DNA of 64,000 nt from Dolomedes plantarius (lineage: Eukaryota; Arthropoda; Arachnida; Araneae; Dolomedidae), in assembly GCA_907164885.2 (NCBI GenBank), contig OU015493.1, positions 124,865,570 through 124,929,569 of the forward strand, in the 5' to 3' direction. The notes below the pieces were generated by a model, which was not told the origin of the DNA, did no database searches, and saw nothing but the letters and a program-made list of their open reading frames with translations. The translations under genes were made by a program, and so were the position numbers. Shown here piece after piece: positions 23,356 through 35,220 of this stretch. The stretch's first letter is position 1; each line of letters starts with the position of its first letter.

Positions 23356-23701
23356 TTACAAATTACCATTTTTTGTAGGTGATTCATTAGTTCTAATGCT
23401 GTTTTCATATGGAGTGAAAACACCAACTTCTGGGGAATTCATCCTGGATGAAGGAGGTGACTGTTTTAGGGCTGCCTGGTAACTTTCTTCCAAGTCTACA
23501 TTGTCATATAATGAAACACTACGGTGTAAAGGAAAACCAACAGAAACCATGGATGGACTTGATAGTTCAGAGGCTGTGGAATGGTCATTGGACGCTTCAG
23601 ATGTTTGTCTTGGCAAGGAGTTAAAAGTTTGCACTTGATCTACAGACTGTGACACTGAATTTGGTAGTCTGCCGAGAGATCTGTTGCCCACGTGAACCAA
23701 C
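23356..23701 (-). CDS. USP6NL: RN-tre last coding exon, Ser-rich tail
   Basis: Acceptor TATTATTTAAACAG, then one base completing a codon and 114 codons to TAA. The reading [57 protein letters not shown] is Ser/Pro-rich with possible phosphorylation and SH3-like sites. Assignment to this gene rests on strand, order and the absence of another terminal exon. Exon 13 ends in phase 0 but this exon needs two incoming bases, so an intervening exon is missing. Confidence 0.75.
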
Positions 23702-26700
23702 CTGTTTAAATAATAGCCTTTTAACAAAAGCAATAAAAAAATTTCTTTAGATTAAGGAGAAGAATTTTAAAACATTGACATTTTGTCTTTTTCTGAAATA
23801 CAAAAGCAAATAGTCTGTGAGTTGCTAATTATTAATTATGTAATAATGAAAACTGCTTAAACTGCCTTTCATTTTTACAATGCACATTTGCAGTATTTAT
23901 AACCCAATGTATATTGTTTGAAGCTCCAAATGTGGACAAAAGTTGGCTTGTGTAGCAAAAATCCTGTATGTTGGCCAACATTTCCACAGAGAATACAGAT
24001 AATTAGCTTTTTTTTGTTCTTTCCAGCAGCAGAATGCAAAGATGAAGGTGCAAGGCAATGCCAACTAGATGTTGACTGGTACACTCTTCCTTAATGCTTA
24101 AAAAGCTTAAAAACAGCCATTGTTAAGGAAAACTTGTTTTACTTATAAGGGAGCTGACTCAGGAGTTAAACATTTCTTTAAAACTATGTATGCTATTCTG
24201 AAACTTGTATTAGTGATTCTTGGTGAAAAGCAGAACAATCAGTGCACTACTAGATCATACTACTTGTTGGCTATGCTGTGCAGAGGAGTCCATAACAAGG
24301 GTGAAACCTAGGTCCAAGGCTGCTGGGTATGCTGGAGATGTATATCTTTGTATAAGTGACCCCTTTGGGTTTCATGCAAAAATATTTTCAGAGAACAATT
24401 ACACCTGTTGCATCCATGAATGAAAAGAACAAGAAAAATTTAAAATAATTTTCCTAATGCAAATAAAATCAATAAATAATTATTAAAACTGATATTAGTC
24501 CTTTGAGAATTTTTCAGCTTGTTTGATAGATTTCACAATGACAGAAGGAATCTGCAGAGAAATGTTATCAAGAAACAAGATTTCTTTTAACACTTGGTTA
24601 AGTTTCAGTCTAAAGCAGGTTCATTTAACATATGTCTTGCAAGAGAATAATTAAATTGAGCCATGGTTAATAGTCAGAAAGAGGCAATAGAAAAGACAGA
24701 CCAAAACTAGAGATGAATGATGCAGAAGAAAAGCCGTAACACATTCTTTATGGTAAGGTTGATAAGCAGCCCTAGGGTCATCATTTGCAATATGAGGGCT
24801 AAAATGGCTGGAACTAGCAGCCAGAAGCTGGTTCCAAATGGCTACATAATAATCATACCTGCTGCAGGATTTAAACCTGCAGACTCCAGTTCTGAGGAAA
24901 ATATTCATTATGAATTAAATTACTAGGATTCTGAAATTCATGAATGTTTTTTATTGCTAATTTATTGAATATTTTAAGGATTTTACTCTTCCCCAGAAAG
25001 ATGTAGTTGGAGTAGTCATGATAAAGTAGAATATAGAATTAAAGACATTGTTTCAAAAATTATAGAACAGCTCTTAGCCAAAAATATCATCAAGAACAGA
25101 AAAAGAAGCTAGCTGTATTTTGTTTACAAGTATCCTGGGCCAAGATCTGATGCATAGTAAATATTACCTATCTTGGAAAAAAAAAAAGTTTTTTTACCCT
25201 CTATCATTAAAATAAGGCCCCCTAAAGTACACCATTAAAATTAATTTTCTTCAAAATAAATTGTGACAAACATAAAAAAGACAGGCAAATATTTTTTTAG
25301 GTTAAAATCTTTCCTCTGACAATATTGATATAAACAATGAAACAATTTTACATTAGTTTAAAAATATTACAAACCAAATAAAATTATTTAACAAATATTT
25401 TAGGCGTTCAGAACAATTTGTGAGTTTTGAATGATGTGACTCACAGTTTCGAATCTTTATCTTAACATTCTTAAAATACACCTTAATTTTTAATTCTGTC
25501 TTAATTTTAATTTATACTACAATTTAATATATTAATTATAATAACGCATTATTATGCCTTATTTTATAATAATGCATTATTAAGAAATTACTGATATTTT
25601 CAACAAACAATTGCTATTAAATTATTTTAATAGAGTGGTTAAAGAGACATAAAACATGATTTAAAATGATCAATCCTGTCCTTTAATTTAAAAACTAGTT
25701 TAAAATAACTAACAACAAGTAATCATAACATTCACAGGGTTTAAGTGAGAACATTTAACTATCAAAGGTTTAAATATCAAGAGCAAAAAGCAAAACTAAA
25801 GAAGTATTCAACGAATTTCTGAATGGTTAAATGAATTCTTTTAAGAAACCGAAAAATGAGAAGAATATTCCTAAATTATTTATACTACAACATTTTTTGA
25901 TAAAAAATATTGTAATTATATATCTTATAAATCTAAACTGTTGTTCATAATCAATGTTTGTTGAATGGTAACATATACATGGCGTCCATAAATTATTGTC
26001 TGGGTTTCTTTACATAATAACTTTTGATTAAAGAACATGACAAAAAATATTATTACATAGTTGTAAAGTAAAACTCGAAAAGTTTTTTTAATAACACAAA
26101 GTTATTAATAAGCAAATTAATGAATTATCAGCACAAAATAAATAGTTTCCACATGGCAGCCTTTCGTGGGACGTCCCATTGAGATGGAAGTCAAGTTCCT
26201 TCCAAGTGTTCTCCAGCATTTGCGGTTTAACACTTAGGATTGCAGAATCAATTCTACCCTTGAGTTCATGCAGTGATTTCACATGAGTTTTGTAGACAAT
26301 GTCTTTGATAGACCCCCCCAAGAAAAGTCCAACAGTGTGATATCTGGTGATCTCGAAGGCCATGGAATTGGTCCATCTCATCCACACCATCTGTTGGGAT
26401 ATCACACGTAGTTGACGGCATTGCAACTGAGGAACTTAACTTTGTGTTATTAAAAATACTTTTTGAGTTGTACTTTATGAATATGTGATAATATTTTTCG
26501 TATGTTCTTAAATCAAAAGTTATGAGGCACGGAAACCCCAACAATAATTTATGGACACCCTGTATATTGTTTCTAGCAAACTAGATACACCAACCCCATC
26601 ATTGCATTAGATATTACGGAAGAGAGAGATAAAGGGATGTTGAATATATACTGAATACCTCAACACTATCATTGCATTAGCTATTAAGGCAGGGACAGAA

Positions 26701-29700
26701 AAAGGGATTTTGAATATATTCGATCAGATAAGCTTACTGGAAAAGTAGCTCAGAAATGCAAAGATTTAGAAAGCACCAAATTTGGTATTAGTCTGATACA
26801 GATCGAACAATATCGGATAAAAATTTAAAAATAAATTTAGCCTAATACTGATTACTAGACAATAAACAACTGAAATAGACTTACTCTTGGATTTGGCTTC
26901 ATTATCAGCCCAAATGGCCTTTGAGGAAGCTCATTAGGAAGAGGATGACCAGGAATATGCAACCTATATCGCTGTAAATCAAGTATGGTAGTTTGAAGAG
27001 CCTCAATGGCAACATCATCATTATAACCAAAGTCCTGTTCTAATTTTATCTGTAAAAATTCTATCAGCTCTTCCATATCCATTTTAAGCAAAGTTCCTGT
27101 AAAGTTTTTAAAAAAATCTTGAAACAAAACACAGATATCTAGAAACAAAATGAGATGGTATTACTAAAACCACAATCTATATGAAAAAAATATTCTCAAA
27201 ATCTTTAACTTCATAAAAAACAATATAAACCAGCCAAAATTTTCTCCAAATGAAACAAAAGCTAAGTTGCTTTAATTTGCATGATATCTGGATAAAAGTT
27301 AGAAAAAGGTTATAGAATTTATATATTGCAGGAATATTCTTAATATATGCATAAAAAAGTAATGTTGACAAGACAAATCAGTTATATAGAACATATTTTG
27401 AATCGATAAGCATTTTTCATATTTTCAAAGAAAATAAATTATGGTCAAAATGAGAACTAAGAAAATTATGTATCATCAGCTTCTTCAAAATTTACAAAGA
27501 TGTCTTGCCAGCAAAACTTTGTTCTACTTGGGAAATACTAAGAAAAAGTATCAAAACTTTTTTATATATATACATTTAGAGCAGGGGTACTCAAACTGCA
27601 GCACACCAAGCTTTTATGTGCAGCCTGAAACATTCACACTCATTATCGGGCAAGTGCTTTTGTAAACATAATTTTTGAAATTATTGCCTGAAAAATATAA
27701 AACAACACAAAGATGTTCCACCTGCTGCTCACGTTGTTCACTTCAACTTATCTTTGTAAATCACTCAATTTCAAAATGAATTATGTGAAGAATGTATGTA
27801 GAAATCGGTTTACTGATTCTTACCTTGATGACATATTGAGAGTAACATGTAGCAAGTATAAGCCTGATTTGTCAAACAGTTAAAAATTTATCTCAACATA
27901 AAAAAATAACCACACTCACTTTTAAAACAAAGGTTTGAATACATTTAGCTTGTGAGTTTTATATTTTACATTATATTATAAGGCAGCGGTTTCTAACTAT
28001 GCTACTATGCCTCCCTAAAAAAATTTTTTTTCCGTGCCTTCCTATCTTTTAATAGATATAATAATATAGACACTTTAAATAATAACTTTATTACAAAAAA
28101 AAATGAAAACTACAATTAACAGAATAATAACAAGATTTTGCTATAACAATATGAACATGCATATTTATTTTTATATTAAATTACTAATTAAACTACATCT
28201 AATGCATCAAAATTTAATGCAAGGGTTGTTGCTGTTTATTGGCACAAAGTTTATCAAATCTTGGGGGCAATGTGGAGAGTGGCACTTGTAACTCTTTTTC
28301 GACTATTAACCAGGTTTGATATTCGGTTTTCATTGTAGCCAGTGGCGAAAATAGTGTTTCATATAAATAAGATGTTACAAATGGTAGAAGCACTTGCAAC
28401 TGCCTTGCAATACAAAGATTCATACTCTCCACTAAGATTCAATGAAAATTCAATTATGATTTCATTTTGAAACTTTTGTTTTTGTGAGCTATCACATGAC
28501 AATTCTATCAATTTTTCTTTTTCGATGGTTGTCAACTCAAATTCGTCTATTTATAGATATTATGGTTTATTTGTTTATTTATAGATATTATGGTATGAAT
28601 AATTATTTTTTATTAAAAAGTTTTGGTATCTCCCAGGTTGGAAACCCCGGTTATAAGGTAAAGTGTACTATGTTGCAGCCCGCATAATGTAGCAAACATA
28701 TGCATTTGGCCTGAGAGAGAAAACAGTTGAGTAAGCTGATTTAGAGTGTAGTTTTTATTTTCTTTCATTACACTAACAGATGCAGTTACAAATTACCACA
28801 GAAAGTACAAATTAAGATCTTGAAAAATTTGATGAAATCACAGTTTTAGTTTGTTTATATTGTGACTATTTTATTTTCTTTGAAAATATGAAAAGTACTT
28901 ATTGACTTGAAATGTTTTCTGCAAAATTAATTTTCAATGTCATAATTACATTCTTATGCATTTATCAAGGATACATTAATTCTGCAATGTAAACCAATGA
29001 AATTTTATACTAATCAGTGAACTCAAAATTTAAAATTTTTTCTTTATATATGTTCTGGCAGATGCCAAAAATGTAGCAACTCTTCTGCGAAGGCGCCATA
29101 CCAAAAATGTAGCAACCCTATGAGGGACGCTCCCTACCCAGAGAGGGGGAGTGTTGTGTATAGGTCTGAGAGAGAGAGCTAGCTTTATTCATTAGAGGAA
29201 TAAAGAAATTAAACTATGAGAGTTAATTTTTTTGTGGGAGATTTCTTGTGGAGCAGAGCCCAAGATCTAACAATATAAATTTTTCATTTTATATAAATTT
29301 ATAATATGGTTACAACAGAACTTTGAAAATAATTCCCCTGAGAATTTCGATATCTATAAGAAAATTAAGAGATGGAAGTTTAAGTTTTTATTATAAATAT
29401 CTTAGATAACTGTATTTTAAATTTTTGGAAAAGAAACAAATATGAAAACTACACATTTCTTTTATTCTACTTCAAGACAAAAAAATGTTTTATTGTAGTG
29501 GAGTGTGTTTTCTTAATACTAAGTATTATTATTAAAGTGACTTTTTTAAATTTAAAATTTTTTAAAAAGAGTAATGTGGAGGTACTTGTCGCTAGACATT
29601 CACCTTTTGTTATTCATCGCTATTTACTGGCTGCTTTATTATGGGAGCACCCTATAGGTGAGCCAGCATTGCTCCCCATGAGCGAGATGACACAGAAACG

Positions 29701-32700
29701 ACCAAGCATTATTCGGGATTTGAACCCAAGCCCACTGCATGACAGCTCAGAATGCTAACCACTACACCATGTGAGCAGCAAGTGACTTTTAATAACAGAT
29801 GAACAACAAATTACAGAATAATGGGGTAGAAGAGAAAGCTACATTATTTGCACACCATCTTGTAAATAATGACTGAGACATAAATTTGAAGGATTAGGTG
29901 AACTTGGTGGTTTTAATTTCCCCATATTGTGCTTTTACAGCTACCAGACGTTTTGCATAAATTTAAAATTTCCAAAAATTTTCTCAGACATTTATTTCAC
30001 TTGCACTTTTCAATATTTATCTTCATCTTTTCCCTTAATTCTGGAAACTCCGTGAGATTTTTCCCCATAGTTTTAATAACTTTTATCGTATATTTTGAAA
30101 CATAAGTCACTAAAAAAATTTACCTTAAAATGGGATTTAGATGCATTTAGGAAGCAACTGATTTTAAGACTTTTTCAGAGGGAGATACTTTAAGTTATGC
30201 TTTTTTGAACTGTTACAATATTTGGTAGTTGTCATCTTTAAATTTGAACTCTCAAATTTATAAGAATACTCCCCAAAAATAATATGCATATATTTATCAA
30301 CTTCCTACACAGTTAAATGAAGCAAACTCTAGCTCTCCCTTCCTTCCTTATACATCACTTTTTGTTACTTACATTATAAAACATAATTAAGAAAGAATTA
30401 GTGTACAATGCACATTTTTAGATAGCCAGACAGCTATTGGAACTAACAGCAATGAAAATAAAAATGTACCTACCAGTAGTTGGGCTGAAAGCAAACTGAA
30501 CTGATATGAACAAAACAAAAAATGCAATTTTAGGAACTTAAGTTGCTTAGCAAATTTAAACAAATAAGAGGGAAAGTAAATTATGAAGTATGATTGTACT
30601 TACTCTGATGCAATTTTAGCAAAGTATATGACATGGCTGTGAGAATTACTTCTCCATCCAATATATATGCATCCCACAGACGCAAAGTTAAAGTAAATGG
30701 AACCTGTAATAGTTGAGCAGGGTTTTAAGTACTAAGTTTGTAATTTTCTCTAATATAAACACACTAATAAAAATCATGAGATAAAAATTTAAAGTATACT
30801 GTTCAGTAAAGAGACTAAAACAAAAAAAAAATTAACTTCATTCAATAATTCATTTGTTTATACAGTTATTTCTACATCTTAATAATAAGAATTAATTAAA
30901 AGTAGTTTATGCTAAAGAAATACTACTATTTGTGAAGATATATAAAAAAATTAATTACGAAACATCCTTTTGGTTATGTAATTATAACACACTGTTTTCT
31001 TAAAGAGCTATCAAATGATGCTTGAGATTTGGTTTGACAATAAGACAAAGAAACCAAAGAGAGTCACCAAAAAAATATTTCTCACAGCCACATTCAACAT
31101 TAAAAAGTCATTTTTACTAAGACTATTTATTGCCAGAGAAAAACTTATTATTTTAAGGAAAAAAAACAACCCAGCAAGTGGCTTCAACATTGACTGAAAT
31201 ATAAACTGGATAGTACACCTTCAGAAAAAAAAAATGTTCATTTATATATATCACAGAAGCATTATTACTAATTTTATGCCTTTCATTTTATGAAAAATTT
31301 AGTTTGTTTTCTTGGCATGACCTATGTATCAAGAATTCAATGTTTAAAATAATAGTGACAGTGGCAACCCAGCTGGTTCCAAAGAATTTAAATACTAATG
31401 TAAAAAATAACACCTTACTCACTATCCGTAATATCACTGGTAGATTTGTATGTTGTGTGAAGGTTCAGATTGATTTACTTTAGAGAATTCACAATTCAAG
31501 ACACTTCCGTGAAATAATATTCAGCTAAAATCGTATGAAAAGCACAGATGGTAATGAAAGTTATCTAAAATGTACTGGATATCAATTACAAATTTATCTC
31601 ATTTTGTTCTATTAGAGCAAAATAGGGTCCTATGGAGTAATTGCGTAAAATTTTATTCATATAAGTCATAAATATATACGTCCAGAACAGAGTAATATAC
31701 CAACAGAATTTCAATTATATTTCTAAGTTTGGTTTTGTGTTATTAGTTGTCTCACTAGGCTTGTCAATGATCATTGTAGTTCTGTATACATCCATTTAAA
31801 ATAATGCCTTATTCCCATCATTTCATGTATAAGTCATTTCGTCATTTACAGGAGCCTTTCAACATAACTATTCTGAATCAGATTTCTTCATTCTCTGTTA
31901 TCCTCACTACACATAAGTCAATGTAACTGCACGAATATGACACATTTCAGAGTTGGACTGACCCAAAGTTGATGCATTGCAAATTCTGTGCAACATCTGA
32001 ATATATTTTTACCTCTACATGTGAACAATTTTCCCATTTAGGCATAGCATTGATAACCAACACATTGAGAGAAGACCAATTTCAGATTACCAAAGAAGAA
32101 TAGTTTAATGGTTATGATCCTTAATCTGATTTGGCTTTTATGAACTTTTATATAATTTTCTTCTTACATAAAAAGTTTTTCAATTGTATATGGGTGAGTT
32201 GAAGAACACAAAAAATCAATTCCTTTCACAAGCAAGAAAGAAACATTCCAAGATGTTGCAACTCCCTTATTTACTTATTCTTTAATTTAGACCTTTAACT
32301 CAGAAGTACATGTGTAATACACTTATTTAAACTATACTGATACTTACTCTATCTAAAAAGCATTGAAAATACCATTTCAATGTGTATAAAGTACTGTGAA
32401 TATTAAACTTATCAAGGTGCTTCCTCAATTTTGGGAGAAATTTAGCAAGTAATTTATCATGGTGCTCTTGGAATCTTTTTAACTTTGGAAACCCAGGTAT
32501 GAAGAAACCTGTCAAGAGAAATAAGATGTAAATTTTAGAACATACATGTATTTTAATATTATATAAATACATACATAAACATTTACAGAGATATTTTCTT
32601 TTAAATGTACATACCATGCATAGCATGTTTTCTGTCGGTCATCAAAACAGATAATGCCCAAAATGTGTCCTAAAAAGGTTCAAAGCAAGATATTAATTTC

Positions 32701-35140
32701 TCTTTAATATACAGTTACAAAATCTTTGTTCTCCCTCGGATAATAAACATTTAGTAGCGTCTGTACCTTTATGACATCCCATTATTATCAAGATTTCAAA
32801 AATAAACACATTTTCACAATTATCTATGTGCCTATTGTTGTACTTTTCAATGTTTGTTTTATATTCCCAGATTGGTAGACCATTAATAAGCCCTTTTCTA
32901 TGTGTCCCTACTACAGTTCTACTCTCTTAAAACTTTGTTACTCAGATATACAAATAATGCAAGTATTTCTTTTATAGAGTTTATCAGAATCAGAAAATGC
33001 AGTTTTCTAATATTGAAACTTCTCTAGGCAGTCACCCCTCAAAAAGGTCATTTTTCCCCAGATCTATTACAGACTGCAATAGAGAAATCCACCCCTAAAA
33101 AGGCTACCTTTTTTCAGAATCATGACTGAGTATCTTAAAGAAGTTTCACTGTATTTGATAATTTAGAATAGGGGTCTTCCTAAAAATAAAATATCTACAT
33201 TTAATGATAATGTTCAATGTTACACCTTGGTGTCCGTGAAACAATTTTAGAGTGCTTGCCATTGAAATATCTAAACTTTATATATATGAACAACAAACAC
33301 TGGTAGTTGTAATGAATAATTTTAATTAAAAAAAAATTAGAAATTGTAAAACCGTAAAAATAAAAAACTGAGCAGACTGCTCTCTCGACAGCATCGCTCT
33401 CCCTTCCCTGTGAGTCAGCTTCCTTTTTCTGCTCTGAAATTGAACTTTTTTTGCATGTCGACATATGCTTGTGAATCCTTATTTTCCAATATAAAATACT
33501 TAAAATCAAAGTACCGAGATCAAGCCTCACTGACACTTATTTGGACCAATGCCTGAGAACTGGAAATTCAATTTATGTGCTACATCACAAAGAGTTGACC
33601 ACAAATTTGCAATGTTAAATATCGCATAATTTATCAATTGTAAGATTTCTTTGTTTAAATTGAAATTTTAATTTATGTATCAAAAATTAAAACTAAACTC
33701 ATGGTGCAACAGTCCACTGTGGAGCAAGGCTGCCGATACCCATCTCCGCTTTCTTGACCGTAGGCTTGGGGTGCCATACAGCATATGTCTCAATAAGGTG
33801 GTCAACCTGACGTGGGACCCCCAGAGTATAGCTCCCAAGCATGCATGGTCCTCATTTTATCGACCCACTCAAGGGATGATAGGTTCAGACGACCTTGCCC
33901 AGTCACAGGGTCAAACCCTGGACCTGTGGGATGGTAGCTTGATGCTTTTAACCACTATGCCACCGGGAGTTTATTAAAATTTATGTCACATTAATATTTT
34001 CATGTTTAAATATTAACCCTCCCTCCTCTTCAACCTGCAATGCCTGTCGAACTCTTGCATTACTGAAATATGCCCTACTAGTAAAAATGGTTGCTGACCC
34101 CTGATTTAGAATGATATTCTATAGAATTCCTTAATTTTCATGGCATTCAAATATATTTATGGCAACTGAAAACCGTGTTTCTCAATTCATACAAGGTCCT
34201 TATTTAAAGTTCACAGAGTTATATAAACATTGATCGTGAGTTATCAGAGGTAAAACTTTAGTTTTAAAAAAAAGAGAAAAACAAAATAGAAAAACATTTT
34301 ATATTTCTTGCAAATTTAAAGAAAGAAACTTACATATTTACACTGAATTAGTGACAATTGCTTTACATCATTAGAAGTTTTACACAGTACTTTCAATCAG
34401 TGAATTAACATTCAAAGGCTACATTCTTAAAATTTGACTCCTAACTTATGGCTAAAAAAGTCAACTTGACACCCACTTTTTTAGTTCAAGTCTGATATTA
34501 GTTCCTTAACTAACTTGTAGCTTTTGATTATGAACAACAACAACAACAACAACAAAAAGATGTAATATGCAGATGGAATATTTTTTTACTAAAAGGTCTC
34601 AAGAGGTCATTGACTACAATCAACTTAACCATCAAATTACATCATTTAACAATATAGCTTCTCATATAAACAGAAAAATTACAGTTATTTCCATTTATAT
34701 TTAGAATATTGCAGAGAATACAATATAACCTACCTCATCATTCATAAACATTAACAAAAGCCCAGCAATTTGATTCATCCCTTGACAATATCCTACTTCC
34801 TAAAAATAAAATATCTACATTTAATGATAATGTACAGTCAGATTGAAAAAAATTTATATAAAATGAAAGTCTGATAAAGACATTGGATAAAATGTAAGAG
34901 CTCATATATATTAATTTCTCAGAGCCTATCATTTTTATGGAAATAAGAAATTCAGACATGCATAACATTGTAATGCATGTTATAGTTTTATTTAAAAAAT
35001 TATGTTGCTTTATAATTTACTTTGTGTGGCATATTCAAGCTCAAATTAAGAATTCATATCTAAGTAAGAATATAATTCCATTTTCCAGCTTCTAGTATTT
35101 CAGGATGAAACATATACTTATAAAAGATGCACATTATATA

Positions 35141-35220
<80 letters not shown>

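Larger units (their letters stand above)
23702..26884 (-). other. RN-tre 3' intron(s), missing exon expected here
   Basis: Contains a SINE-like block (about 24660-24905), repeat R (24255-24350), a mariner-type relic (25978-26562) and a duplicated 80-bp segment (26575-26720). A frame at 24000-24084 ([10 protein letters not shown], then SAAGKNKKK) is Ser-rich but its phase and donor do not fit, so it is not called. Confidence 0.6.
27097..30603 (-). other. RN-tre intron 12 with hAT, LTR-like and SINE insertions
   Basis: A 3.5-kb intron holding two hAT relics (27582-27960, 27984-28650), a short LTR-like sequence (29152-29272) and a SINE (29546-29779), listed separately. Confidence 0.8.
33169..34103. 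mobile_element. hAT element, 935 bp, with nested SINE
   Basis: Ends TAGGGGTC (one base off CAGGGGTC) and GCTGACCCCTG, flanked by ATTTAGAA at 33161-33168 and 34104-34111, an exact 8-bp duplication. No transposase reading. Its left end carries a 38-bp perfect copy of the RN-tre intron 8 / exon 9 boundary at 33176-33213. Confidence 0.85.
32670..34733 (-). other. RN-tre intron 9 with nested transposons
   Basis: Holds a small inverted-repeat element (33012-33151), a hAT element (33169-34103) and a SINE nested inside it (33679-33977). Confidence 0.8.

Noticed and set aside
24000..24084. Ser-rich frame as the missing RN-tre exon
   Set aside because: Phase does not fit exon 13 and no good donor follows.
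29690..29779. Possible tRNA gene on the minus strand
   Set aside because: The A and B boxes are good but the anticodon and acceptor stems do not pair and it is followed by a SINE body and target duplication.
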